Counted from the first letter of the stretch, positions 9,375-18,615 are shown. The stretch: DNA of 35,759 bases from Paracoccaceae bacterium (GCA_023260655.1 JALQUU010000029.1:1-35759), one strand, 5' to 3'. Notes: a model not told the origin generated them from the letters alone. Numbers and translations: made by a program.

Positions 9375-10280
9375 TTACTCGTTGAAGCCGCGGTTGGCGA
9401 TCAGGTTGATCAGGTCTTCCATCGAGTCGGCAGGCGAGCGGCCAGTGGTATCGAGGCGGGCCTCGGCGCGGGCATAGAGGGCCTCGCGGCTCGACAGGAT
9501 GGATTTGAGTTGTTCCATCGCCTCGGGATTTCCGGCCATCGGGCGCGTGTCGCCCTGCGCGCGAACGCGGTTCATATGCTCTGAGGGTGAGGCCTGCACC
9601 CAGACTGTGTGGAAGCGGGAGAGGAGTGTGGCGTAGGTTTCCGGCTCGGCCACGATGCCGCCTGCGACGGCGAGGATCAGGCTTTCATGCGTGGCGATGA
9701 TGCGGCTGATGGCTTGCGATTCGAGTTTGCGGTAGCCCTCTTGGCCGTAGAGGGCCATGACTTCGGTGACGGGCATTCCCGCGATTTCCTCGATCTCGCG
9801 GTTCAGCTCGACGAAGGGCATGCCCAGTTTCGCACCGACGCGGGCACCGAGCGTGGATTTGCCGGCACCGCGCAAGCCGATGAGGCAGATGCGGTTTGCC
9901 TTCAGTTCGGCGACGGGCAGGGGCGAGAGCAGTTCGAGTACTTTGGCGCGCACCGGGCCGGGGGCCGACTTGAACATTTCGGCGACGCGAATGGCTTCGC
10001 TTTCCCAAGGGTCTTCCTCGGAGACGAGCCATTCCATGCGGTGATCAAGCGCTTCGGCGACGCGGTGGAGGAGGGCGATGGAGATGTTGCCTTCGCCAGC
10101 TTCGAGTTGGGCTAGATAGCGCGGCGATACGCCCGAACGCTCGGAGAGCACGCGGCGCGGGATGCCTTTACGCTCGCGGGCACGGCGGACGCGCTCGGCA
10201 ACGCGCTGGATGAGCAGCGTTTCCGCCGACAAAGGAGCGGAAGATTGTGCTTCGCCTTTGAAGTTGGTGATCTCGCCCAT
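9375..10280 (-). CDS. boxR: BoxR: XRE-type regulator fused to a shikimate-kinase-like effector domain
   Basis: The 301-residue protein has an N-terminal XRE helix-turn-helix (about residues 25-85, with LSERSGVSPRYLAQLEAGEG), then a linker. The C-terminal domain (about 128-300) resembles shikimate kinase, with P-loop GLRGAGKST near 135-143. This fusion is diagnostic of BoxR/BzdR, repressors of benzoate genes that sense benzoyl-CoA through the kinase-like domain. The ATG at 10278-10280 was chosen because TAAGGG precedes it and the longer upstream reading is low-complexity and crosses the promoter. A TGCA-type operator sits 34 bases upstream over a TATAAT, suggesting autorepression. The dehydrogenase-like gene follows after 5 bases. 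Confidence 0.93.
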   Translation of the reverse strand: MGEITNFKGEAQSSAPLSAETLLIQRVAERVRRARERKGIPRRVLSERSGVSPRYLAQLEAGEGNISIALLHRVAEALDHRMEWLVSEEDPWESEAIRVAEMFKSAPGPVRAKVLELLSPLPVAELKANRICLIGLRGAGKSTLGARVGAKLGMPFVELNREIEEIAGMPVTEVMALYGQEGYRKLESQAISRIIATHESLILAVAGGIVAEPETYATLLSRFHTVWVQASPSEHMNRVRAQGDTRPMAGNPEAMEQLKSILSSREALYARAEARLDTTGRSPADSMEDLINLIANRGFNE

Positions 10281-10313
10281 TGTGGCCCTTACGCTGGCAC
10301 CCGCCGTTCGTGA

Positions 10314-10327
10314 TGCATTATAGTTCA
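10314..10327. promoter_or_regulatory. candidate BoxR operator and -10 element of boxR
   Basis: The sequence TGCA-TTATAG-TTCA fits the TGCA-N6-TGCA pattern with one change. Its minus-strand copy contains a perfect TATAAT (10317-10322), 37 bases before the boxR start. No convincing -35 was seen. Confidence 0.6.
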
Positions 10328-10350
10328 CATACGGTGCCTTGAGCATCACA

Positions 10351-10776
10351 TCAAGGGGCGGGATCAGGTTCCAGAAGAGGTGTGATGAGATCGACAACGG
10401 CCGCAGGGGGTGTGGTTTTGCGGAACTCGTTGGCGACGATGAAGACGCAGGTGAAGCGGCCCTCGAAGCAGAGCTTGCCATCCTGACGCCCGATCACGCG
10501 GAAGGAAATCGAGGTTTCGCCAAGGCGTGTGGGGGCGACATCGCAGATCAGCCGGTGGCGGGGCGTGATCGGAGAGCGGAAGTCGAGGTTCATGTTGACG
10601 AAGGGGGTGCCGAGGTTGCGGTCCAGTTCCATCTGGAACCAGCCATCGCCGCCCAAGTGATGTTCCCACCATGCGTTGATCGCATCGAGGGCGAACCAAG
10701 GAATCCGCGCCGTGTAGACGATTTTGGCAGGGTCGCAATCGCCCCAGGCGACGCGGATTTCGTGCTGATAGCCCAC
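10351..10776 (-). CDS. acyl-CoA thioesterase, 4-hydroxybenzoyl-CoA thioesterase (hot-dog) family
   Basis: The 141-residue protein has the hot-dog 4HBT signature WGDCDPAKIVYTARIPWF near residues 11-28, where Asp in DCDPA is the usual catalytic residue. It starts directly next to the boxA stop (10777), as the last gene of the boxC-boxB-boxA transcript. A benzoyl-CoA or epoxide/dead-end CoA-ester thioesterase, releasing trapped CoA, is the likely job. This is inferred from context and analogous to PaaI in phenylacetate clusters. The exact substrate is unknown. The frame is intact and length is normal for the family. Confidence 0.85.
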   Translation of the reverse strand: MGYQHEIRVAWGDCDPAKIVYTARIPWFALDAINAWWEHHLGGDGWFQMELDRNLGTPFVNMNLDFRSPITPRHRLICDVAPTRLGETSISFRVIGRQDGKLCFEGRFTCVFIVANEFRKTTPPAAVVDLITPLLEPDPAP

Positions 10777-11964
10777 TCAGTAGGTCTCCACGTGGTAGCG
10801 GCCTTCTTCGCGCATGGTGTCGCGCAGGGCGCTCCACTGCTCGCCGAAGGATTCCGCGATATTGGTGAAGGCTTGCTCGACGCCCTCTTCCATGCCGCGG
10901 AGACCGCAGATGTAGATATGGGTTTTGGGATCTTGCAGCATTTCGGCCACCTCATCTTCTTCGGAGCGGAGGCGATCCTGCACGTATTCCTTGGGCTGGC
11001 CTTCGGCGCGGGAGAAGACAAGGTGCTGTTTCAGGAGCGATTCCGGCACTTTGCTGAGGGGGCCGAAATAAGGCAGCGAGCCTTTTGAGCGGGCACCGAA
11101 GAACATCAGCATACCGCCGGATTTCGCCCCGACCGTGCGCTGACGGCGCATGGTGAAAGCGCGCATGGGTGCGGAGCCTGTGCCTGTGCAGATCATGAGG
11201 AGGCGGGCCGAAGGATCGTCGGGCAGGAGGAAGGTTGCGCCGAAGGGGCCGGTGACTTGCACCTCGTCGCCCTGCTTCAGGTCGCAGACATAATTCGAGC
11301 AGAGACCGCCCTCTTCGCGCTTCACGGTGAGGGAGAGGTTGTTGTAGTTCGGGCGTTCGCCGTCGCGCGGGCTGGAGACCGAGTAGAGGCGGGGCAGGAG
11401 CGGTTTGCCGTCTGCGTCGGTGCCGGGAGGAATGATGCCGATGGACTGGCCTTCGAGTACCGGGAAGGGCTGGCCGCCGAAATCGAGGATGATGTGGCGG
11501 ACATCGTGGCCGTCATCATCGGTGAGGCGGTAATTGCCCTGCACTTTCGCCACGGCGGGTTTGCCGAGGTTATACATATTGACCGAAGGCTTCGCGGCGG
11601 AAGCCGGGGCCTTGGCCTTACCGCCCGCGCCTTTGTGGGCGTCGGCAAGGAGGGTGGCCATGGCTTCGTCGAGCGCTTCGAGGCCGGTGGAGGCTTCATC
11701 CTGACCGAGGTCTTCCTGCGCGGGAAGTTCCGAGAAGGCGAATTGGTCTTCGAGCGAATAGGGCTCGGAAACCACGCGCCATTCGTCGATGGAGCCTGTG
11801 GGGCAGACGGGGATACAATCCATGCAAAAGTTGCACTTTTCGGCATCGACGACGACGTTCGAGTCGTCATGGGTGATCGCCTCGATCGGGCAGGTCATCT
11901 CGCAGGTGTAGCAGCGGATGCAGATTTCCGGATCGATCAGGTGTTGTTTGATCGGTTTGTTCAT
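10777..11964 (-). CDS. boxA: benzoyl-CoA 2,3-epoxidase reductase subunit BoxA
   Basis: BoxA passes electrons from NADPH to the BoxB oxygenase. The 395-residue protein has two ferredoxin-type [4Fe-4S] motifs at the N-terminus (CIRCYTCEMTC at residues 15-25 and CNFCMDCIPVC at 44-54), then a low-complexity Ala/Lys linker (about 100-125). A ferredoxin-NADP reductase module follows with PRLYSVSSPRD (flavin) and ICTGTGSAPMRAF (NADP). The terminal residues GRYHVETY are as expected for this reductase type. The start ATG at 11962-11964 overlaps the stop of the small Fe-S gene by 4 bases (ATGA), so the two are probably translationally coupled. The thioesterase follows without a gap. Confidence 0.93.
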   Translation of the reverse strand: MNKPIKQHLIDPEICIRCYTCEMTCPIEAITHDDSNVVVDAEKCNFCMDCIPVCPTGSIDEWRVVSEPYSLEDQFAFSELPAQEDLGQDEASTGLEALDEAMATLLADAHKGAGGKAKAPASAAKPSVNMYNLGKPAVAKVQGNYRLTDDDGHDVRHIILDFGGQPFPVLEGQSIGIIPPGTDADGKPLLPRLYSVSSPRDGERPNYNNLSLTVKREEGGLCSNYVCDLKQGDEVQVTGPFGATFLLPDDPSARLLMICTGTGSAPMRAFTMRRQRTVGAKSGGMLMFFGARSKGSLPYFGPLSKVPESLLKQHLVFSRAEGQPKEYVQDRLRSEEDEVAEMLQDPKTHIYICGLRGMEEGVEQAFTNIAESFGEQWSALRDTMREEGRYHVETY

Positions 11965-12137
11965 GCGCGTGCTCCGCTTGCATTCAGGACGACATCCGGC
12001 AGCATCATCATTTCGAGCATCGCTTGGCAAATCCCTCCGCAAGAGGTGCAGCCAATGCAGGTGGAATTCATGCTCGCCACTTTTTGCGCCAGTTTGGTGG
12101 AGCGGGGCGCGTGGGCGATTTTGCGGTCGGTCATCAT
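11961..12137 (-). CDS. 58-residue protein with a single ferredoxin-type CxxCxxCxxxC motif
   Basis: I do not recognise this as a named gene. The protein is small, with a basic N-terminal part (MMTDRKIAHAPRSTKLAQKV), then CIGCTSCGGIC, which has all four cysteines in the spacing used for one [4Fe-4S] cluster. A Met/Leu-rich tail ends LNASGARA. The start ATG at 12135-12137 has a very good GGAGG seven bases upstream. Its stop overlaps the boxA start (ATGA), and boxB ends 116 bases before it, so it sits inside the epoxidase operon. The residue after the last Cys is Gln rather than the common Pro. A role as an extra electron carrier or assembly factor for BoxAB is my inference; a non-Fe-S metal site is also possible. 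Confidence 0.7.
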   Translation of the reverse strand: MMTDRKIAHAPRSTKLAQKVASMNSTCIGCTSCGGICQAMLEMMMLPDVVLNASGARA

Positions 12138-12219
12138 CGTGTTTCCTCCCTCGTCTGGTCCTGTTCGCGTCTGGACCGTCAGCGTAACGGGCTGGTGACA
12201 AGCCCTTTGCGGTGGCGGT

Positions 12220-12245
12220 CCGGGGGGCAGTAGCCCACCCCCCGG
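12220..12245 (-). promoter_or_regulatory. strong hairpin between boxB and the small Fe-S gene
   Basis: An 8-bp perfect GC stem (12220-12227 with 12238-12245) with a 10-base loop lies 9 bases after the boxB stop and 83 bases before the next start. There is no U-run, so an RNA-stability or processing element, or partial terminator, is more likely than a full terminator. Confidence 0.6.
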
Positions 12246-12253
12246 TGAAGGCA

Positions 12254-13705
12254 TTAGGCCATGTGCAGCTTCACATATTCGAAGTCGCCGGGCTTGTTGT
12301 CGATGCCGACTTTCGGCGGCGAGATCCAGCTTGCGTATTTGCCGGGCTCGTAGACGGGGTTCATTAGCGATTGGATGAAGTCGCCATCGGCCTTGTTCGG
12401 CAGCCAGTCGTTGATGCCTTTGTCGAATTCCGCGCCCGAAACCAGCTGGCCTTCGGGGTTGAAATTGTGGTTCGCGAAGACGCCGATCTTGCGGTTGAAG
12501 GCTTCGTGCGGGAGCTTCATCTCGAAGGCGATGCCCGCCTTTTCGATGATCTTGTTCCAGCGGCCAACACCACCAGCCGCATCACGCGAGTAGTCATCGC
12601 GGAGACGCATGTTGATTGCGGTGAGGGCGGGCACTTCGTGGCGCACGAGCTGGCCATCGACCATGTCCCAGACGGGATAGGTGGCGTTGGTGAGCTTGTG
12701 GTCGTCGTCGATGCGGCTCTCCATATAACGGCCTTTGATGCCCGAGTTGAAGGCATTGGCGGCGTTGGTGGAGACTTCCTGACCGAATAGGTCGAGCGAC
12801 AGCGTGTAGTGCAGGTTCAGCTTCTTCTGGATCGTCGGCAGGTCGATTACGCCGAAGGAGCGGATTTTCTCGATGTCGTAGGGGTCGTCGATACCGTTCT
12901 CTGCCATGATCTGGCAGGTGCGTTCGATCGTGCGGCCCACGCCGGTTTCGCCCACGAACATGTGGTGCGCTTCTTCGGTGAGCATGAAGCGGCAGGTGCG
13001 CGAGAGCGGATCGAAGCCGGACTGTGCGAGCGACTCGAGCTGCATCTTGCCGTCACGGTCGGTGAAGTAGGTAAACATGAAGAACGAGAGCCAATCCGGC
13101 GTTTCCTCGTTGAAGGCACCGAGCATACGCGGCGCTTCTTCGGAACCGGACTGACGACGCAGCAGATCATCGGCTTCTTCGCGGCCATCGGCGCCGAAGT
13201 ACTTGTGGAGCAGGTAGACCATGGCCCAGAGGTGACGGCCTTCTTCCACGTTCACTTGGAAGAGGTTGCGCATGTCGTAGAGCGAAGGCGCGGTGCGGCC
13301 GAGGAAGCGCTGCTGTTCGACCGAAGCAGGCTCTGTATCGCCCTGAATCACGATCAGGCGCTTGAGCATGTTGCGGTATTCACCGGGGACTTCCTGCCAT
13401 GCAGGCTGGCCTGCGTGCTCGCCGCAAGGAATGGTACGGCCTTCGACTTGCGGTGCGAGCAGGATACCCCAGCGGTATTCCGGCATCTTCACGTAGTCGA
13501 ACTTTGCCCAGCCCTTCGGATCGACCGAAACGGCGGTGCGGAGGTAGACGAGCGACTTTTGGAAGTTGTCGGGGATCAGGTCATTCCACCAGTTGATGTA
13601 ACCGGGGTGCCATTTTTCCAACGCCTTGAGTACACGCTTGTCGGTGCTCAGGCCCACGTTGTTGGGGATCAGGGTGTCGTAAGAGACGTTAATAAGATCG
13701 AGCAT
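12254..13705 (-). CDS. boxB: benzoyl-CoA 2,3-epoxidase oxygenase subunit BoxB
   Basis: BoxB is the diiron oxygenase that converts benzoyl-CoA to 2,3-epoxybenzoyl-CoA. The 483-residue protein starts MLDLINVSYDTLIPNNVGLS, with GGAGGAAGAA directly upstream; this fixes the start at 13703-13705 rather than the longer reading by four residues. Diiron ligands are visible as a lone Glu near 125 (QGDTEPAS), the first E-x2-H in VEEGRHLWAM (Glu155, His158) and the second E-x2-H in LTEEAHHMF (Glu245, His248). Length matches the family. It is preceded by boxC, with 104 bases holding two hairpins, and followed by the Fe-S/boxA pair. Confidence 0.96.
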   Translation of the reverse strand: MLDLINVSYDTLIPNNVGLSTDKRVLKALEKWHPGYINWWNDLIPDNFQKSLVYLRTAVSVDPKGWAKFDYVKMPEYRWGILLAPQVEGRTIPCGEHAGQPAWQEVPGEYRNMLKRLIVIQGDTEPASVEQQRFLGRTAPSLYDMRNLFQVNVEEGRHLWAMVYLLHKYFGADGREEADDLLRRQSGSEEAPRMLGAFNEETPDWLSFFMFTYFTDRDGKMQLESLAQSGFDPLSRTCRFMLTEEAHHMFVGETGVGRTIERTCQIMAENGIDDPYDIEKIRSFGVIDLPTIQKKLNLHYTLSLDLFGQEVSTNAANAFNSGIKGRYMESRIDDDHKLTNATYPVWDMVDGQLVRHEVPALTAINMRLRDDYSRDAAGGVGRWNKIIEKAGIAFEMKLPHEAFNRKIGVFANHNFNPEGQLVSGAEFDKGINDWLPNKADGDFIQSLMNPVYEPGKYASWISPPKVGIDNKPGDFEYVKLHMA

Positions 13706-13721
13706 TTCTTCCTCCATAGGT

Positions 13722-13740
13722 GATGGGGAGCGACCCCATC
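13722..13740 (-). promoter_or_regulatory. hairpin in the boxB leader
   Basis: A 7-bp perfect stem GATGGGG/CCCCATC with loop AGCGA lies 16 bases upstream of the boxB start and ends just before its ribosome site. It may shape translation or protect a processed 5' end. Confidence 0.5.
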
Positions 13741-13780
13741 TGCGCTTTGTGCGGTACCGACGTTACGCCGGAGTCCGGAT

Positions 13781-13800
13781 AGGCGGGGTTGCCCCCGCCT
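13781..13800 (-). terminator. hairpin directly after boxC
   Basis: An 8-bp perfect GC stem (13781-13788 with 13793-13800) with a four-base TTGC loop follows the boxC stop (13810-13812) by about 9 bases. There is no T-run after it on the minus strand, so attenuation or mRNA 3'-end protection is as likely as termination. Confidence 0.55.
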
Positions 13801-13809
13801 TTGGCAGCG

Positions 13810-15468
13810 TTAGACGCGCTGCATGTTGTAGTCGCCACGCACGCCAGTGCCGTAGCGTTGAAGGGCGCCGTCTGTGCCGGTGGCGTTCGGGCGGTTGAAA
13901 ATCCAGTTCTGCCATGCGGTGAGGCGGCCGAAGATGCGGGTTTCCATGGTTTCCGGGCCAGCGAAGCGGATGTTGGCTTCGAGGCCGGTCATCGCATCGG
14001 GGCTGAACGAAGCGCGCTCTTCCATGAAGATGCGGATTTCGTCATCCCAGTCGATGTCGTCGAAGGCGTAGGTGATGAGGCCGAGATCGCGGGCGCTGTC
14101 GGCTTCGATTTCCTCGCCGATGTGGCCCTTGAGCGCTTCCACATGCTCCGGCTCCGCGAGGAAACGGGTTTGCAGGCGGGTGATGTCGTTGCCCATCGGG
14201 TAGGTGCCGAAGTTGCCTTCGCTGAGGCGGACGGTGGCGATCGGGCGGTTATCGCCTTCGAACTCGTCTTCCATCATGTAGCTACGGTCGCCGGCCCAGA
14301 TCAGTTCGGCGAGGGGCCCCGCGAAGCAGCTGCCATGTTCGACGAGGGTGGCGATGGAGCGCGAGGTGACGTCGACGCGCTTCAGCGTGCGCTTCCAGAG
14401 TTGCAGGATTTCATTGGCCAGCCAGTGATCCTTGTTCGCCAGCATGAAGGCTTCGTGGGCGAGAACGGCATCGGCGTCACCCTGGGTGCGGAAGACCCAG
14501 AGGCCGAGCTCCATCTCGTTGAGGCGGAGGTGCAGGATCGCGTCTTCGAACTCGCGGACGAGGCGCAGCATCCAGGATTGATCGCCTTCCGCGACCAGTG
14601 CGTCGGTGGAGGCGGGAACGTCGCGGTCGGGGCCGTGGAGGGTGATGGTGGCGCGGCGGGCGGCACGATCGACGGCAATCTCGACGAGGCTGTAGGTGAC
14701 GGAGCCGTCTTCAGCGATGGTGCGGTTGAGCGGGCCGAGGGTGATGCCTTTTGCGGCCTTGGCAGCGGCGGCATCGGCGAACTGGCGGGCACGTTCGGCC
14801 ACAACAGTGTCGAATTTCGAGTTCGGAACCGCTTCGTCGACGAGACGCCAATCGACGGCGCGCTTGCCTTTGACGCCTTCTTCGACCGAGCAGAACACAT
14901 CGGCGAGGTCACGGCGGACTTTGCGCTTGTCGGTGACGCGCGTGAGGCCGCCGGTGCCCGGGAGAACCGCCAGAAGCGGGACTTCGGGGAGGGAGACGTT
15001 CGACGAGGAGTCGTCGGTCAGCATGATGTAGTTGCAGGCGAGGGCGAGTTCGTAGCCGCCGCCAGCGCAAGCGCCTTTAACGGCAGCGATGTACTTCTGG
15101 CCGCTGTCGGCTTCTGCGGCTTCGAAGGTGTTGCGGGTTTCGTTGGTGAATTTGCAGAAGTTCACCTTGTGAGCATGGGTCGCGCCGCCGAGCATTCGGA
15201 TGTTCGCGCCTGCGCAGAACACCTTATCCTTGCCGGACTTCATGACCACGACTTTGACCTCGGGATGTTCGAAGCGCATCCGCTGCACGACGTCGTTCAG
15301 CTCGATATCGACGCCGAGGTCGTAGGAGTTGAGCTTGAGCTGGTAGCCTTCGAAGAGGCCGCCGTTCTCGTCGACGTCCATGTAGAGGGTTGCGATGTCG
15401 CCCTCGTACTCGACGCGCCAGTGGCGGTATTTGCTGGGGTCGGTCTGGAAATCAATCATCTTGGTCAT
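13810..15468 (-). CDS. boxC: 2,3-epoxybenzoyl-CoA dihydrolase BoxC
   Basis: BoxC hydrolytically opens the ring of 2,3-epoxybenzoyl-CoA, giving 3,4-dehydroadipyl-CoA semialdehyde and formate. The 552-residue protein starts MTKMIDFQTDPSKYRHWRVE, with GGGAG upstream. It has a crotonase (enoyl-CoA hydratase) core with the oxyanion-hole segments DKVFCAGANIRMLGG near residue 80 and KGACAGGGYELALAC near 130. A long C-terminal half typical of BoxC ends GTGVRGDYNMQRV. It is the first gene of the boxC-boxB-FeS-boxA-thioesterase transcript. Its promoter region (15469-15640) carries a perfect palindrome over the -10 and additional TGCA/TAGTGC elements. Confidence 0.96.
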   Translation of the reverse strand: MTKMIDFQTDPSKYRHWRVEYEGDIATLYMDVDENGGLFEGYQLKLNSYDLGVDIELNDVVQRMRFEHPEVKVVVMKSGKDKVFCAGANIRMLGGATHAHKVNFCKFTNETRNTFEAAEADSGQKYIAAVKGACAGGGYELALACNYIMLTDDSSSNVSLPEVPLLAVLPGTGGLTRVTDKRKVRRDLADVFCSVEEGVKGKRAVDWRLVDEAVPNSKFDTVVAERARQFADAAAAKAAKGITLGPLNRTIAEDGSVTYSLVEIAVDRAARRATITLHGPDRDVPASTDALVAEGDQSWMLRLVREFEDAILHLRLNEMELGLWVFRTQGDADAVLAHEAFMLANKDHWLANEILQLWKRTLKRVDVTSRSIATLVEHGSCFAGPLAELIWAGDRSYMMEDEFEGDNRPIATVRLSEGNFGTYPMGNDITRLQTRFLAEPEHVEALKGHIGEEIEADSARDLGLITYAFDDIDWDDEIRIFMEERASFSPDAMTGLEANIRFAGPETMETRIFGRLTAWQNWIFNRPNATGTDGALQRYGTGVRGDYNMQRV

Positions 15469-15493
15469 GGCGCGTCTCCCTGAACATCTTGAA

Positions 15494-15507
15494 TGCACTA
15501 TAGTGCT
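15494..15507. promoter_or_regulatory. candidate BoxR operator over the boxC -10 element
   Basis: TGCA-CTATAG-TGCT contains the 12-base perfect palindrome GCACTATAGTGC (15495-15506). On the minus strand it includes TATAGT, a plausible -10, 29 bases before the boxC start. The repressor would block RNA polymerase directly. Confidence 0.65.
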
Positions 15508-15530
15508 GTGAGGGGCTTTTGGGAAGCCTG

Positions 15531-15546
15531 TAGTGCAAAATAGTGC
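15531..15546. promoter_or_regulatory. direct repeat TAGTGC-N4-TAGTGC upstream of boxC
   Basis: Two TAGTGC copies start 10 bases apart and sit 30 and 40 bases from the TAGTGC half of the operator at 15501, so all three are roughly on one face of the helix. They are possibly auxiliary half-sites. Confidence 0.5.
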
Positions 15547-15610
15547 TAATATTTAATCACCAATAAATCAGTGAGTTAAGTCTCATGGATGTCTGATTTG
15601 GTAACATTTG

Positions 15611-15624
15611 TGCAATTTATTGCA
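15611..15624. promoter_or_regulatory. exact TGCA-N6-TGCA site between boxC and the DUF309 gene
   Basis: TGCAATTTATTGCA is a perfect 14-base inverted repeat in the intergenic region 15469-15640, about 104 bases upstream of the operator at the boxC -10. It is a candidate distal BoxR site that could allow looping. Confidence 0.55.
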
Positions 15625-15640
15625 TATTTCTAGTTCAAGA

Positions 15641-16030
15641 CTAGCGGAGTCTAGAGCGGAGCGAATCTACTTCGAGGCCCAAAACGGGTTGATCCCCCAA
15701 CTCTGCGATAATCCCTGTGGCTTCTACAAGAAGACGCTCGACGGCGCGGTTCATGCCCATGCGGGCCTTGAGGCGCGCATTTGCGATCTGGATCAGGGCT
15801 TTGGTGGCCATGCGTTCGCGGCTGTTCGGGGGGCAGGCCATCCAGACGGGTTCGAGGACCTCGTGTGCCTCCCAGAACCATCCGGTATCCAGCAGGCGCA
15901 GGCCTTCTACGAAGGCAGGGCAGGTGGCGAGGTCTTCCGGTGACATGCCGTTGCGGACAGAGGCCCGCAAGTGTTCATAGGCCCCTTCGGAAGGACGAGG
16001 CGTTTGGCCGGGAACGTAGGGCTCAGGCAA
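15641..16030 (-). CDS. DUF309 family protein
   Basis: The protein has about 129 residues and a DUF309 signature, TGWFWEAHEVLEPVWMACPP, in the middle; the family is small, helical and of unknown function. The likely start is TTG at 16028-16030, within the last codons of the upstream hydrolase gene (8-base overlap). There is no earlier start that does not run deep into that gene; an internal ATG (MSPEDL) is an alternative. It is the third gene of the bclA-hydrolase transcript. No catalytic role can be assigned. Presence in a benzoate operon suggests linkage to CoA-ester handling, but this is only context. Confidence 0.75.
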   Translation of the reverse strand: MPEPYVPGQTPRPSEGAYEHLRASVRNGMSPEDLATCPAFVEGLRLLDTGWFWEAHEVLEPVWMACPPNSRERMATKALIQIANARLKARMGMNRAVERLLVEATGIIAELGDQPVLGLEVDSLRSRLR

Positions 16031-16831
16031 GGGTGACCACTTCGGCTTCCAAGCGCTCAAGGCGGGCGCAGAATTCCGCGACGTGGGCCAGAACTTCGTC
16101 CGGTTTGTCCTGATGTGGGGAGTGGCGGCACCCTTCAAGGATGGCGACATCGACCGGAGCGTAGCTGCGGGTTTCGACTTCGGCGATCTGCGCGAGGGTG
16201 CCGTATTGGTCTTGGCGGCCTTGGATGGCCAGGGTTGGAATGCGGAAATAGTCGATCACATCGCCAACGTTCCACGCTTTGAACCCTTCGGCAAGCCAGG
16301 CATCGTTCCAGCCGCGGAAGGTGCGTTCGGGATCGGTGTGGTGTTTGGCCATCCGGGCCTTGAGATCGGTGGTGGCGAACGCGTCTTTCGCCTTCGCGAT
16401 TTCGGCCAGCCCCATGGATTCGGTGAAGAAGTGCGGGGCCATGAGGATTGTACCGCGCACGCGGTGATCCACGAAGGAACCGGCATAGATCGCGGCGATG
16501 GTTGCGCCATCGGAGTGGCCCATCAGAACGCCGCGGCGGAAGCCGATGGCATCGAGGACCTCGGGGAGAACATCGACCGCTTCGCGGGTCATGTAGTCGA
16601 ACGGGAAGGGCAGATCGGCCGCATCGGAGTGGCCGTAGCCTGCGCGGGAATAGGCGGCGACGCCGAAACCTGTGGCGGCAGCGAGGCGTTCGGTAAAGTC
16701 ACGCCAGAGGCCAGCGGAGCCAAGACCTTCGTGCAGAAGAACGATGGTAGGGGCGGCTTCGGGGGCGGGGCCGGCATAGCGGACTTCGAGTTCTTTGCCG
16801 CCCGCTGTTATCCGCGCGTCACCCCATGCCA

Positions 16832-16832
<1 letters not shown>
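16023..16832 (-). CDS. alpha/beta hydrolase of the benzoate cluster
   Basis: The 269-residue protein is an alpha/beta-fold hydrolase. An oxyanion region VLLHEGLGSAGLW (about 31-43) is followed by the nucleophile elbow LMGHSDGATIA with Ser107. An acid candidate lies in IQGRQDQYG, and the catalytic His in EGCRHSPHQD near the C-terminus. Its ATG shares a base with the bclA stop (TGATG), so the two are coupled. Hydrolases at this position in box clusters have been described as putative lactone hydrolases; which ester or lactone it cuts is not known from sequence. It should not be called boxD, a name used for the semialdehyde dehydrogenase. Confidence 0.85.
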
Positions 16833-18367
<1,535 letters not shown>

Positions 18368-18469
18368 GGTTTCCTCCCTGAGCCGGGTTCGCATCCGGCA
18401 GCGCTGGCGAGCACGGCTTATTCTAGCACATAGCCAACAAACGGACTCCTCCTCCGAATCCGCTACTTA

Positions 18470-18483
18470 TGCGCTATAATGCA
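18470..18483. promoter_or_regulatory. candidate BoxR operator upstream of bclA (proximal)
   Basis: TGCG-CTATAA-TGCA matches TGCA-N6-TGCA with one change, and is nearly the same core as the boxR site in the opposite orientation. On the minus strand TTGCAG is spaced 17 bases from ATTATA within it, a possible weak promoter. It lies 102 bases before bclA, in the 248-base gap 18368-18615. Confidence 0.55.
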
Positions 18484-18521
18484 CCGTACTTGCGCTTCTG
18501 CAAGACATAACTTCGAAGAGA

Positions 18522-18535
18522 TGCATTTTTTTGCA
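18522..18535. promoter_or_regulatory. exact TGCA-N6-TGCA site upstream of bclA (distal)
   Basis: TGCA, six T, TGCA, placed 52 bases from the proximal site (about five helical turns). It has the same pair architecture as upstream of boxC. Confidence 0.55.
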
Positions 18536-18615
18536 TAATTTCGCGAGATGAAAGACAGCACTCGGGGCGCGCTGAATGGCGCGGCCGGAAAACCACCGAA
18601 AAGCTGGAAAGTGGA

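Noticed and set aside
12053-12065. TGCA-N5-TGCA inside the small Fe-S gene
   Set aside because: The spacing is five, not six, and it is within coding sequence; not counted as a BoxR site.
13789-15483. 564-residue plus-strand reading frame opposite boxC
   Set aside because: It mirrors boxC codon for codon, is of low complexity and lacks any family motif; it is an antisense shadow of a GC-rich gene.
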